From Pseudokordiimonas caeni (lineage in GTDB: Bacteria; Pseudomonadota; Alphaproteobacteria; Sphingomonadales; Kordiimonadaceae): a stretch of 64,000 nucleotides of DNA. Position 1 is the stretch's first letter. Every line of letters begins with the position of its first letter. Under the pieces are notes generated by a model. It was not told the origin of the DNA, did no database searches, and worked only from the letters and a program-made list of their open reading frames with translations. The position numbers and the translations under genes are program-made. The stretch is taken from assembly GCF_026719705.1 (NCBI RefSeq), contig NZ_JAPPRR010000001.1, positions 1,775,255 through 1,839,254 on the forward strand, in the 5' to 3' direction. Below are positions 36,042 through 44,450 of the stretch, piece after piece.

Positions 36042-37046
36042 TCAAATCACTTTGTTCTGCGGTGAGCCACTCGCAAACGCCTCAATATTCCGGATCGTTG
36101 TATCGACAATCCGGGCCTTGGCTTCGCGGGTGTTGAAAGCGATATGCGGGGTGACGATCACGTTGGGGAAGCGCAGCAGCACATGATTGGCGACGAGCGC
36201 CCTCAGGTCGGGTGCCTTACTGCCCACATCGGCCCGGAAAATCTGGGCTTCATCGCGGGTGAGGGGCTCCTCGGGCAAGACATCGAGCCCTGCCGCACCA
36301 ATCCGTCCGCTTGCCAGGGCGCGGACAAGCGCCTCGGTGTCGACGACATTGCCGCGTGCCGTATTGATCAGGACGGCACCTTGCTTCATTTCGCCAAATT
36401 CTGCGTCTGATAGCAGGCCCTGCGTATCGGCAGTGGCCGGCACATGAAGGCTGATGATATCCGAGATGCACAGCAGGTCCGGAAGGCTGCAATAGCTGAA
36501 TCCCAACCGCGCCTCACACGCGGGATCCGGGGCAATGTCGTTGGCGACAACGTCCATGCCGAAACCGCGCGCTATCTCGATGACCCGCCGGCCGATGCGG
36601 CCGACACCGACCACCCCCAGTGTCTTGCCGCGGAGGTCAAAACCGCAGGTGCCGACTTGCGAAAAATCGCCATGCCTTGTTCGCTCGGCGGCTTCGGGAA
36701 TATGGCGAGCGAGCGCCAGGAGAAGCGCGAAACTATGCTCGGCAACGGTGTGGTCGCCGTAGTCCGGCACATTGCAGACGACAATTCCATGATCGCGCGC
36801 ATAATTCATATCGATATGATCGAACCCGGTCGAGCGTGTGGCGATCAGCCGCAAGGACGGCATCTGGGCGAGGACATCTGCCGTCAGCCGCGAGTTGATG
36901 AAGGTTGTCACCACCTCGGCATCGGACGCGGTTGCCACCGTCCGCGCGTCAAGCATGCCGCGCTCACATCGCACATCATGCGACTGACCAAGACGCACAC
37001 AGGCGTCTTCTTCCCATTCGTCGGTTTCGAAAACCCAGATCTTCAT
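36042..37046 (-). CDS. D-isomer-specific 2-hydroxyacid dehydrogenase (D-lactate dehydrogenase-like)
   Basis: 334-aa NAD-dependent dehydrogenase. N-terminal MKIWVFETDEWEE, Rossmann motif KTLGVVGVGRIGRRVIEIARGFGMDV, catalytic Arg in LINTARGNVVDTEAL, Glu in GLDVLPEEP and His in VIVTPHIAFNT. The FSYCSLPDLLCISDIISLHVPAT segment is typical of D-lactate dehydrogenases. Would interconvert pyruvate and D-lactate or a similar pair, useful for NADH reoxidation at low oxygen. The open frame extends to 37790 but codons upstream of ATG 37046 are a shadow of homospermidine synthase. Divergent from that gene. Confidence 0.88.
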   Translation of the reverse strand: MKIWVFETDEWEEDACVRLGQSHDVRCERGMLDARTVATASDAEVVTTFINSRLTADVLAQMPSLRLIATRSTGFDHIDMNYARDHGIVVCNVPDYGDHTVAEHSFALLLALARHIPEAAERTRHGDFSQVGTCGFDLRGKTLGVVGVGRIGRRVIEIARGFGMDVVANDIAPDPACEARLGFSYCSLPDLLCISDIISLHVPATADTQGLLSDAEFGEMKQGAVLINTARGNVVDTEALVRALASGRIGAAGLDVLPEEPLTRDEAQIFRADVGSKAPDLRALVANHVLLRFPNVIVTPHIAFNTREAKARIVDTTIRNIEAFASGSPQNKVI

Positions 37047-37175
37047 TCCGGAGGCCTTCCCTGTGCCGTCAGCCCATCCTGCAACGATCCGAAAGACGAA
37101 CCATTGACCGGGATCAACAATCAAACCGCGCAGCCTTGATAGGCTGGGAACAGCCTTTCCAAGTGGAGCACGCCG

Positions 37176-38600
37176 GTGAACGATTGGCCCCGACATGGTC
37201 ACATCAGCGGCCCCCTCGTGATCGTCGGATTCGGATCGATCGCGCAGGGTGTCTTGCCGCTCATCCTCCGGCACTTCCTCCTCGACCGGGATAACGTGAC
37301 CATCGTCACCGCCGATGACCGTGGCGCGGACATTGCCCGTGCGAACGGTATCCGGCACATGATCGAGCCGATCGACCCCGACAACATGCGCGCTGTCCTC
37401 GCCCCTCTTTTCAATCGGCCGGGCGGTTTTCTGGTCAATGTGTCGGTGAATGTCTCGTCTACTGCGCTCGTCCGCTTCTGTCATCAGGTCGGGGCCCTTT
37501 ATATCGATACCTGTATCGAACCATGGCCCGGTCGCTACACCGACCCGGACCGCCCGATGGGCCTGCGCACGAATTATGCCCTTCGCGAAGAAGCCCTGGC
37601 CCTGCGCCCGGAACTGGGGGCTGGCCCGACGGCTGTTCTTGCCCATGGCGCCAATCCCGGACTTGTCAGTCATTTCACCAAGCGCGCTCTTCTTGATATC
37701 AATACGGATTGCGGCAACCGGGCCAAGGTGCCGCAAAACCGGAAGGACTGGGCCGAACTCGCCATGACACTCGGCATCAAGGGAATTCACATCGCCGAAC
37801 GTGACACCCAGATCGCCTATTGCCCCAAGAAGCGGGATGAATTCGTCAACACCTGGTCAATCGAAGGCTTCCTGAGCGAAGGGATGCAACCCGCAGAACT
37901 CGGCTGGGGGACGCACGAAGGCCCTCTCCCCGATACCGCCGGGGAGCATGAGACAGGCTGCGGTGCGGCGATTTACCTGAAACGTCCGGGTGCAGCTACC
38001 CGGGTGAGGACATGGACGCCCAGTGCCGGTCCCACCATGGGCTATCTCATCACGCACAATGAGGCGATCTCGATTGCTGACTATTTCACTGTGCGCAACG
38101 GGCCTCATGTCCTCTATCGGCCGACCTGCCACTATGCCTATCATCCCTGCGACGACGCGGTGTTGTCGCTCCATGAACTTCAGGGCAACGCTTTCCGTCC
38201 GCAACCCGAGTTCCGCCTCATCAATGACGAGATCATCAGCGGCATCGACGAGCTTGGTGTGTTGGTATACGGCCATGAAAAGAACGCCTACTGGTATGGC
38301 TCGCAGCTATCGATCATCGAAACGCGGCGGCTCGCGCCCTATCAGAATGCTACCGGATTGCAGGTAACCGCCGCCGTCATTGCCGGCATGGCCTGGGCGC
38401 TCGAGAACCCGAGACAGGGGATCGTTGAAGCCGATGAGCTGGATTTCGAACGCATTCTGGAAATTGCAGGCCCCTACCTCGGCCCCGTTGTTGGCGTCTA
38501 TACAGACTGGACGCCCCTCACCGGGCGCAATGAATGGATATTTCCCGAAGATATCGACGAGAGCGACCCATGGCGCTTCCGCAACGTGATATTGCGATGA
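37176..38600 (+). CDS. hss: Homospermidine synthase
   Basis: 474-aa NAD-dependent enzyme making sym-homospermidine from putrescine (or putrescine plus spermidine). N-terminal Rossmann segment GPLVIVGFGSIAQGVLPLILRHF, followed by FLVNVSVNVSSTALVRFCHQVGALYIDTCIEPW and LAHGANPGLVSHFTKRALLDI, all family-typical, with the C-terminal catalytic part intact. Starts at GTG 37176 with GGAG eight bases upstream. Homospermidine is the main long polyamine in many alphaproteobacteria. Ends 16 bp from the convergent erythromycin-esterase-like gene, with no room for separate terminators. Confidence 0.93.
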   Translation: MNDWPRHGHISGPLVIVGFGSIAQGVLPLILRHFLLDRDNVTIVTADDRGADIARANGIRHMIEPIDPDNMRAVLAPLFNRPGGFLVNVSVNVSSTALVRFCHQVGALYIDTCIEPWPGRYTDPDRPMGLRTNYALREEALALRPELGAGPTAVLAHGANPGLVSHFTKRALLDINTDCGNRAKVPQNRKDWAELAMTLGIKGIHIAERDTQIAYCPKKRDEFVNTWSIEGFLSEGMQPAELGWGTHEGPLPDTAGEHETGCGAAIYLKRPGAATRVRTWTPSAGPTMGYLITHNEAISIADYFTVRNGPHVLYRPTCHYAYHPCDDAVLSLHELQGNAFRPQPEFRLINDEIISGIDELGVLVYGHEKNAYWYGSQLSIIETRRLAPYQNATGLQVTAAVIAGMAWALENPRQGIVEADELDFERILEIAGPYLGPVVGVYTDWTPLTGRNEWIFPEDIDESDPWRFRNVILR

Positions 38601-38616
38601 CTTTAGCGGGTGACGC

Positions 38617-39978
38617 TCAGAGCCCGGTCGGCCAGGTCTCGTCCAGTTCGCCGCGGTGCCACGCCGCCGGAATATGAAGCGGGCGCACGGCCTTGGTCTC
38701 GTCTATATGGATCAGGAAATCGAACTGCTCGGGCAGGCACGCGTGGAAATAATGGCTCTGGCGCTCGCTCTCTGGCCGGTAAATAACGCCAATGGCGCGT
38801 TCCAGCCGTGGTTCAAGCAACAGGTCGGTCATTGAGGTGTCGGCACCGAGATCGAGCAGAAACGCCTTGAGCCTGACTTGGTGAAAGAGCCATTCATAGC
38901 TCTCACGGAGAGGTTTGCGCACGATTTTCCGCGCAGCCGGCATATCCCATTCCGATGCGGCCGTGACTTCCCCCGTGCTCGTTGAAAAGCCGACGAGCAA
39001 TGCATCGCTGCCGTGGCTTTCCCGCACAAGCTGGCCGATATTGAACTCTCCGCGTTTCGCCATGTCGGTGGCGGCCGCATTGCCAAGATGGGAATTGTGC
39101 GCCCAGACGACAATCCGGGCTTCACGACCGAGTTTCGCGCTCAGATGTTGTCGCAGTTCACCAAGCGTTTCGAACATATGCCTGTCGCGGAGGTTCCATG
39201 AACCGGGGCGACCGTGGAACATCGTGCGATAGTAATGCTCGGCATTGCGGACAAGCTTGGCATTCTGCTCGGCACAGAAATATTCATCGCCGTCGACAAT
39301 GCCGGTGTCGCTCATGTAACGCCAGGCCTTGTGCCGAAGCTCGATAAGTTGTGCGGTGATCGCATGCTCGCAGCTTTTAGTCAGCCCGAAGTCCATCGCC
39401 TTGCCATATGCCTGCGGCCGGTGGATGAAATCACCAAGGCAACCATAGCGTTTGCGGGCGCGCTGTGCTGCTGCCGGATCATGGATGGCAAGATACTCGA
39501 TCACCGCATGGGCCGACGTTGCCATACTGTAGAGGTCGAGCCCGTAGAAGCCGACCGGGCGGTCCCGGCTGCCTTTCCTGATTGTCGCCATGTTGTGCTC
39601 GTGGAGCCAGCGAATGAAATGGAGCACTTCTTCATTGGCCCACATCCAGGTCGGGAAGCGTTCGAAGCGCTTCAGAGCGCTTTCGGCACTCATGTCCGGG
39701 TGCTGTGCAGACACGTATCTGTTGATTTCATAAGCGTCCGGCCAGTCAGCCTCAACGGCCACGGCATCGTAGCCGGCCTCCTCGATCAGACGCATGGTGA
39801 TCTCGGCGCGTATGCGGTAAAATTCCGCCGTACCATGGCTTGCCTCACCAAGCAGCGCAAAGTGCCGGTCGCGTGCTGCCTCTATGATGCGATCATAATC
39901 ATCGAGCCTGCCCTCGAGCAGCCATGCCTGGCTCTCTATCGCGACGATCGCCGCGGTCTCAGCGTCTGTCCGGTACAT
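38617..39978 (-). CDS. Erythromycin-esterase-like protein
   Basis: 453 aa of the Ere/succinoglycan-biosynthesis-like esterase family. Conserved metal-free catalytic features: LLGEASHGTAEFYRIRAEIT, AVAVEADWPDAYEINRYV, and RIVVWAHNSHLGNAA with the second histidine pair. Despite the name, most members outside resistance plasmids do not act on macrolides and their substrate is unknown. ATG 39978 has AGAGG seven bases upstream; it overlaps the end of the phosphoribosyltransferase gene by 20 bp, so both are in the operon that begins at 41109. In M. tuberculosis the same two domains are fused in the DosR-regulated Rv2030c. Confidence 0.9.
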   Translation of the reverse strand: MYRTDAETAAIVAIESQAWLLEGRLDDYDRIIEAARDRHFALLGEASHGTAEFYRIRAEITMRLIEEAGYDAVAVEADWPDAYEINRYVSAQHPDMSAESALKRFERFPTWMWANEEVLHFIRWLHEHNMATIRKGSRDRPVGFYGLDLYSMATSAHAVIEYLAIHDPAAAQRARKRYGCLGDFIHRPQAYGKAMDFGLTKSCEHAITAQLIELRHKAWRYMSDTGIVDGDEYFCAEQNAKLVRNAEHYYRTMFHGRPGSWNLRDRHMFETLGELRQHLSAKLGREARIVVWAHNSHLGNAAATDMAKRGEFNIGQLVRESHGSDALLVGFSTSTGEVTAASEWDMPAARKIVRKPLRESYEWLFHQVRLKAFLLDLGADTSMTDLLLEPRLERAIGVIYRPESERQSHYFHACLPEQFDFLIHIDETKAVRPLHIPAAWHRGELDETWPTGL

Positions 39979-40651
39979 CTGCTGCCTCTTCCCGGCTCGT
40001 ACGGGCCTGTCGCAAAAGTTCAAGCACTTCACTGTCCGTGGTCTGGCTGAAATCCGCATACCATCGCCCGACTCCCTGGAAGGGGCTGGGCTGGTAAAGG
40101 CAGACCAAGTGATCGACAAGGGCAGATATCTCGTTGCAGATGTCAGGCGCGCCGACCGGAACAGCGACAACAAGCTTCCGGGGATGCAGCGAGCGGATCG
40201 CCCCGATAGCTGCCTTCATGGTCGCCCCCGTGGCCAGGCCGTCGTCGATAAGGATCACCGTCCGGCCACCGAGGTCAGGTTGCGGTCGGCCGGCGCGATA
40301 CAGCCGGTTGCGGCGTTCCAGTTCCTCGCGCTCCCGCGCGACGACCGGATCGATCTGGCGCCAGTCCAGCCGCAAGGCAGCAACGATGTCGTTGTTGAGG
40401 ACGCACGTACTGTCGGCGGCGATCGCCCCCATCGCCAGTTCCTCATGGCCCGGCACGCCGAGCTTGCGCACGAGGTAAACATCAAGCGGAAGATGGAGTT
40501 CAGAGGCGACCTCCGCCGCGACAGGGACGCCGCCGCGTGGCAGCGCAAGGACAAGGCCGCCGGCAAACCCGGCGTAGGGTGCCAGTGCTGCCGCCAGTTG
40601 GCGGCCTGCGTCAACCCTGTCCCGAAACATGAATCCGGGATCGAAAGTCAT
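39959..40651 (-). CDS. Phosphoribosyltransferase-family protein
   Basis: 230 aa type I PRTase fold with the PRPP-binding motif VILIDDGLATGATMKAAI; FRDRVDAGRQLAAAL, LALPRGGVPVAAEVA and LDVYLVRKLGVPGHEELAMGAIA match the stress-linked PRTase group found beside erythromycin-esterase or dienelactone-hydrolase genes. The substrate base is not known; the group is not a typical purine salvage enzyme. Middle gene of the operon, with a 4-bp overlap to the host-attachment-like gene and 20 bp to the esterase-like gene. Confidence 0.9.
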   Translation of the reverse strand: MTFDPGFMFRDRVDAGRQLAAALAPYAGFAGGLVLALPRGGVPVAAEVASELHLPLDVYLVRKLGVPGHEELAMGAIAADSTCVLNNDIVAALRLDWRQIDPVVAREREELERRNRLYRAGRPQPDLGGRTVILIDDGLATGATMKAAIGAIRSLHPRKLVVAVPVGAPDICNEISALVDHLVCLYQPSPFQGVGRWYADFSQTTDSEVLELLRQARTSREEAADVPDRR

Positions 40652-41109
40652 TCTGCGATCGAACCGAGCGCCTTGATGCGCTCATCAAGCGCTTCCTTGG
40701 GCAACCCGATCAGGTTTTTCGCATATTCGCCCGAAATCTTGGCGAGAGTATGCCGGTTGAATTCGGATTTGATGGTGGCCATGGTCTTTGGCAGGGCGAT
40801 CAGGATGATATTGTCCATCTCGTCATGTTTCGCCGCCCGGTTCACCTCGCTTGCGATCGACCGCAGAAAATGCTCGCTCTCCTGCTCCGGAAAATTGGCG
40901 TGGTCTTCGTAAGCATAGCGATGATGGGAGGCCGAGCCATGGCCATGCCCCGGCCTGTCGGTGCCCATCTCGCTCTGATGCGCCCGCGCTTCGGGATGCT
41001 CCATGACCCATAGCTGTTGCAGTGCCCCGTCGACATAGTGGCGGGTGTAGATTTTGGCGTGTGCCGCGTCGGCAAGTACAATCCATTCGCGCTTCGGTTT
41101 GCTGTGCAT
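40648..41109 (-). CDS. Host-attachment (baeRF-like) family protein
   Basis: 153 aa. Matches the family named 'protein required for attachment to host cells': REWIVLADAAHAKIYTRHY at the start, a His/Gly-rich linker (GHGHGSASHHRYAYED), then FLRSIASEVNRAAKHDEMDNIILIALPKTMATIKSEFNRHT. The family is now thought related to the archaeal release-factor-1 domain (baeRF), suggesting ribosome or RNA interaction, which would fit a dormancy role. ATG 41109 has GGAAGG upstream. First gene of its operon; the FNR/FixK box at 41172 lies 63 bp upstream. Confidence 0.85.
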   Translation of the reverse strand: MHSKPKREWIVLADAAHAKIYTRHYVDGALQQLWVMEHPEARAHQSEMGTDRPGHGHGSASHHRYAYEDHANFPEQESEHFLRSIASEVNRAAKHDEMDNIILIALPKTMATIKSEFNRHTLAKISGEYAKNLIGLPKEALDERIKALGSIAE

Positions 41110-41171
41110 GATGAGCCTTCCGATCAAGGATCCTGATGCCCAATCCATAGCATGCCGGCAGGCAGGCCAGA

Positions 41172-41185
41172 TTGACCCTGATCAA
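41172..41185. promoter_or_regulatory. FNR/FixK box (divergent promoter)
   Basis: TTGAC-CCTG-ATCAA, 9 of 10 consensus positions. Lies between the host-attachment-like gene (minus) and FBP aldolase/phosphatase (plus), so it could control either or both. Confidence 0.7.
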
Positions 41186-41262
41186 TGCCATCGCTGCCCG
41201 TCGCCCTAAGGTGACAGACACGACCGGGGCCATTGGGCCCGCAATATGCAAAGGAACGGGTC

Positions 41263-42357
41263 ATGCGCGTTACATTGTCAGTCATCAAGGCCGATGTAGG
41301 ATCGATCGGCGGGCATCTCACGCCCTCGACGGAGGTTCTGGAAACCGTCGCGGAACATATTCATGAGAACGGCCACAAATACCTGATCGATCACCGGGTG
41401 CATTTCACCGGCGATGACGTGGCGATCCTGATGACGCATGAACGCGGGGCAGACGATGCCGGCATCCATGGCCTGGCCTTCGAGGCCCTCATGGCCGGCG
41501 CCAAAACTGCCAAGGCGCAAGGCCTTTATGGCGCCGGGCAGGATCTCCTCAAGGATGCCTTTTCCGGCAATGTGCGGGGCATGGGGCCGGCGGTGGCCGA
41601 AATGACGTTCGACGAACGCCCGAACGAGCCTTTCCTGTTTTTCGCGGCCGACAAGACCGATCCCGGCGCTTTCAATCTGCCGCTTTATCTCGCCTTCACC
41701 GACCCCATGAACACGCCTGGCCTGATCCTGTCGCCCGAGCTTGGCAACGGCTTTGAATTTGTGATCATGGATGTGAACAACACCGAACGTGACCGGGTGA
41801 TCCGCCTCAAGGCCCCGGCCGAGCTTTATGATATCGCGGCCCTGCTCCGAAACCCGGAACGCTATGTGGTCGAGGCAATCTATGCCGCCGACGGGTCGCA
41901 AGCCGTGGCAGTCGCAACATCCCGGCTCCACAATATCGCGGGCAAATATACCGGCAAGGACGATCCGGTGATGCTGGTGCGGGTGCAGAAACAGTTTCCG
42001 GCAACGGGCGAGGTCGTCGCCCCCTATCATCTCGCCCCCTATGTCGCCGGGGCGATGCGGGGCTCGCACAATATGCCGCTGATGCCGGTGCAACTGAATT
42101 CCACCATCAGCTATTTCGACGGGCCGCCGATCGTGACCTGTGCGGCCTTCTGCGTGCATCAGGGGCGCCTTGTCGGGCCGACCGATGTATTCGACCATCC
42201 TTTCTGGGATACCGTGCGCGCCAATTGCGCCGCCAAGGCTATCGACATGCGCCGGCAGGGTTTCTTCGGCCCCGCCATGCTGCCGATGGACGAACTGGAA
42301 TATACGGGGATTGTCGAGCGGCTCACCGCGCTCGACAAGCGCTTCAAACTGCGCTGA
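41263..42357 (+). CDS. Fructose-1,6-bisphosphate aldolase/phosphatase (archaeal type)
   Basis: 364 aa of the bifunctional FBP aldolase/phosphatase (class V FBPase) family known mainly from Archaea and deep-branching bacteria. Conserved features: MRVTLSVIKADVGSIGGHL at the N-terminus (the first Met and Asp of the metal site), GDDVAILMTHERGADDAGIH, GAGQDLLKDAFSGNVRGMGP, and PNEPFLFFAADKTDPGAFNLPLYLAF. It condenses triose phosphates to FBP and dephosphorylates it to F6P, a one-way gluconeogenic step. ATG 41263 with AAAGGAA upstream. Located in the low-oxygen island together with PEP synthase, so the island carries both irreversible gluconeogenic enzymes. Confidence 0.9.
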   Translation: MRVTLSVIKADVGSIGGHLTPSTEVLETVAEHIHENGHKYLIDHRVHFTGDDVAILMTHERGADDAGIHGLAFEALMAGAKTAKAQGLYGAGQDLLKDAFSGNVRGMGPAVAEMTFDERPNEPFLFFAADKTDPGAFNLPLYLAFTDPMNTPGLILSPELGNGFEFVIMDVNNTERDRVIRLKAPAELYDIAALLRNPERYVVEAIYAADGSQAVAVATSRLHNIAGKYTGKDDPVMLVRVQKQFPATGEVVAPYHLAPYVAGAMRGSHNMPLMPVQLNSTISYFDGPPIVTCAAFCVHQGRLVGPTDVFDHPFWDTVRANCAAKAIDMRRQGFFGPAMLPMDELEYTGIVERLTALDKRFKLR

Positions 42358-42372
42358 ACCGCGACAGGCCCA

Positions 42373-42390
42373 CGGCAGCAACAGCTGCCG
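42373..42390. terminator. Bidirectional hairpin between convergent genes
   Basis: CGGCAGC-AACA-GCTGCCG, a perfect 7-bp stem with 4-nt loop, abutting the stop codon of the minus-strand gene at 42391 and 15 bp after the plus-strand stop. On the minus strand it precedes TGGGCC, not a T-run. Confidence 0.5.
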
Positions 42391-42996
42391 CTAGACGGCT
42401 ATTTTGTGCGTATGGATATCCCGGGCCCCGTTGCGCGAGAGGATTTCCTTGGCCAATTCCGCCCTTTCAGATGAGCGGAGATGAACCCACAGGACCATCC
42501 CCCCGCGCCCGATCTGGCCTTCGATATAGTCGGCATGGTGGCGGGCGAGGCGATTTGCCAATAGTGCACCGAGCGAGGCGCCCGCTGCGCCGGCAAGTGT
42601 GGCGGCAAGGAGCGCCGCCAGCAGGGTTCCACCTGAAGCCACAACAAGCCCTGTCGCCGTCATCGCCGCAGCATAGAGCGGCAGCCCTACAAGCCCGCCT
42701 TCAGCTTCGCCCATCGTTTCGTCGGAAACAAAAACAGTGCGCGGCACCTGTGGGTCATCCTCCACATCTTCCGCCCGCCGATAGATATGGCCGAGTTTCT
42801 CCTCAACAACCTTGTCCGACGCCAAAACGCTAAGCTCATGGCGCATGAATCCGTGCTCCTGCAAGTCATCAAGTGCGGCCTGCAGCCAGTCGGCATGGTC
42901 GAAGACACCGACAGCTTCCTCCACCGTCACAGCGATCTCGTCAGGTGTGGCGGTGCCGGGAATACCCTGTTGCTTGTTCGGGGATACCTGTTTCAT
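42391..42996 (-). CDS. Conserved protein with glycine-zipper membrane segment
   Basis: 201 aa. The N-terminal part (VTVEEAVGVFDHADWLQAALDDLQEHGFMRHELSVLAS) resembles the heat-induced/general-stress YflT-like fold that detects 'adjacent protein' loops; the middle has a Gly/Ala-rich hydrophobic hairpin (ATGLVVASGGTLLAALLAATLAGAAGASLGALLA) of glycine-zipper type; the C-terminal part (GGMVLWVHLRSSERAELAKEILSRNGARDIHTH) is a second small alpha/beta unit. ATG 42996 has AGGAG eight bases upstream, better than 43017 or 43053. Probably membrane-associated; function unknown, but the domain layout is common in stress clusters. Confidence 0.75.
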   Translation of the reverse strand: MKQVSPNKQQGIPGTATPDEIAVTVEEAVGVFDHADWLQAALDDLQEHGFMRHELSVLASDKVVEEKLGHIYRRAEDVEDDPQVPRTVFVSDETMGEAEGGLVGLPLYAAAMTATGLVVASGGTLLAALLAATLAGAAGASLGALLANRLARHHADYIEGQIGRGGMVLWVHLRSSERAELAKEILSRNGARDIHTHKIAV

Positions 42997-43173
42997 GTCA
43001 ACTGCTCCTGTCGGCATCGCCTCCCAAAAGGACCCGTGATCCGCCCTCGTCATGCGGGCACTTTCATTGCCTGACGACCGGGCGCATCACGGGTATCGAG
43101 TGTAGGGACAACGGGGTCCACTATCAGGCTTTTCCAGCATGCCCGCTGCAGATGGCTGCTGCATTGACGGCAA

Positions 43174-43602
43174 TCAAAGCAGGCCACCGTGATGCGCGGT
43201 GACAGCTTCGGCCAACTCGCCGGAAAGCTCGTGACCGACGCGATGCGAGATATCACCAAGGGAGAGCATCCCGACCATGCGCTTGTTCTTGTCGATGACC
43301 GGCAGACGACGGATCTGCTTCTGCTCCATCAGGTGGATGGCGTCCTCCACATCCTCGTCCGTGCGGCAATAGACGATACCCTTGGTCATCACATCCCGCG
43401 CCTTCAGCTTGCTGATGTCGCGGCCTTCGGCAAGCGCGCGGCAGACGATGTCACGGTCGGTGATCATGCCGACAAGCTTGTCCTTTTCGCCGACGGGCAC
43501 GGCGCCGATATCGTGGTCGCGCATCACCTTCGCGATGGCGGATAGCGGCGTTTCCGGGCTGACCCAATCGACGCCTGCATGCATGACTTGATTGATTTTC
43601 AT
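43174..43602 (-). CDS. CBS-pair domain protein
   Basis: 142 aa, essentially two CBS domains: VMHAGVDWVSPETPLSAIAKVMRDHDIGAVPVGEKDKLVGMITDRDIV and VMTKGIVYCRTDEDVEDAIHLMEQKQIRRLPVIDKNKRMVGMLSLGDI. Stand-alone CBS pairs usually bind adenine nucleotides and report energy state. It is the same architecture as M. tuberculosis Hrp1 (Rv2626c), a strongly hypoxia-induced protein. SD GGAAAAG precedes the ATG. No FNR box recognised within 60 bp; it may be read from the upstream unit. Confidence 0.92.
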   Translation of the reverse strand: MKINQVMHAGVDWVSPETPLSAIAKVMRDHDIGAVPVGEKDKLVGMITDRDIVCRALAEGRDISKLKARDVMTKGIVYCRTDEDVEDAIHLMEQKQIRRLPVIDKNKRMVGMLSLGDISHRVGHELSGELAEAVTAHHGGLL

Positions 43603-43667
43603 GGTCTTTTCCTTTCGGTGACAAGTTAGTTGTGAAACTGTCTTGGTCTCGATGTATCCGGGAGCGT

Positions 43668-43916
43668 CTAGTCGCGCCCCTCTCCCCAGATGTCGTCACC
43701 CGCTGCCAGAATGTCGCAAAGCTGCGACGCCGTGCCGTTCATGACACGGACAACACCGTGATTGCGGTCGTCGCCGCCATCCACCCATGCAAGTGCCGCC
43801 GCGAGCTCATCTGCGTTGGCGCCGCTCGCTTCGATGGCAGCTATCTTCCAGTCGGCCACGTCACCACACATGCCACGGATATCTTCATGCGTAAGGGAAG
43901 TTTCAGGCTGTCTCAT
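43668..43916 (-). CDS. Small acidic conserved protein, 82 aa
   Basis: Soluble helical protein: LTHEDIRGMCGDVADWKIAAIEASGANADELAAALAWVDGGDD ... MNGTASQLCDILAAGDD. The pattern (iThxDIxxicGDixDwKiaAIxAsGA...eLxeAxaWxxGxdd) is one I recognise from hypothetical proteins in alphaproteobacterial stress clusters, without known function. AGGAG lies eight bases before the ATG, and an FNR/FixK box (43964-43977) lies 47 bp upstream. Confidence 0.75.
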   Translation of the reverse strand: MRQPETSLTHEDIRGMCGDVADWKIAAIEASGANADELAAALAWVDGGDDRNHGVVRVMNGTASQLCDILAAGDDIWGEGRD

Positions 43917-43963
43917 CGCCTACTCTCCTGACCCGAGTTTCACACATAGCCAGCGCCTGCGCA

Positions 43964-43977
43964 TTGATGACGGTCAA
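43964..43977 (-). promoter_or_regulatory. FNR/FixK box upstream of the 82-aa gene
   Basis: TTGAT-GACG-GTCAA, 9 of 10 consensus positions with perfect dyad arms, in the 69-bp gap between the PEBP stop and the 82-aa gene start. Confidence 0.7.
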
Positions 43978-43985
43978 CAAGCCCC

Positions 43986-44450
43986 TTACCGCCCGAAGCG
44001 GCCGATGACCTCTGCCGTTTCAATAATGTGGGGCCGGGCCAGCGCCTCGATTTCCGCGCTTCCCATCCAGACATCCGGCACATTGAGTTCGCTGTTCAAC
44101 GCCGCCAGCCGAAACCGGTAACGATGCGACCTGTCTCCTTTCGGTGGACAAGGCCCGCCATAACCTGTCCGGCCGAAATCGTTGGTTGCCTGGGCAAAGC
44201 CCACATAGGGCGTTGCGGGGGTCAGCCCTTCTGGCAGGTCGCGCCACTCAGGCGGAATGTTGTAGGCCGTCCAATGATGAAATGTGCCCTGCGGCGCATC
44301 GGGATCGTCACAGATCAGCAGGAAACTTTTCGTGCCGGCCGGTGCACCCCGCCATTTGAGGGGCGGCGAGACATTTTCGCCTTCGCAGGTGTATTTCACC
44401 GGTACGGCATCACCATTTTCAAAAGCCGGACTGAACAAGGCGAGCGTCAT
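43986..44450 (-). CDS. YbhB/YbcL-type phosphatidylethanolamine-binding (PEBP/Raf kinase inhibitor-like) protein
   Basis: 154 aa. Ligand-pocket motifs are complete: FSPAFENGDAVPVKYTCEGENVSPPLKW, LLICDDPDAPQGTFHHWTAYNIPPEW, FGRTGYGGPCPPKGDRSHRYRFRLAAL. Bacterial PEBPs are small cytoplasmic or periplasmic proteins of unclear role; no signal peptide is present here. Its ATG overlaps the stop of the hibernation-factor gene by 4 bp, so they are co-translated. Confidence 0.92.
   Translation of the reverse strand: MTLALFSPAFENGDAVPVKYTCEGENVSPPLKWRGAPAGTKSFLLICDDPDAPQGTFHHWTAYNIPPEWRDLPEGLTPATPYVGFAQATNDFGRTGYGGPCPPKGDRSHRYRFRLAALNSELNVPDVWMGSAEIEALARPHIIETAEVIGRFGR

Noticed and set aside
37047-37790. 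N-terminal 248 codons of a 582-codon frame before the 2-hydroxyacid dehydrogenase
   Set aside because: Family N-terminus begins at 37046; upstream part is antisense to homospermidine synthase.
38617-39978. Erythromycin-esterase homologue as macrolide resistance
   Set aside because: Sits with PRTase in a stress operon; this subgroup is not known for macrolide hydrolysis.
41278-42381. 367-codon minus-strand frame opposite the FBP aldolase/phosphatase
   Set aside because: His-rich mirror of the real gene; no ribosome site or family match.
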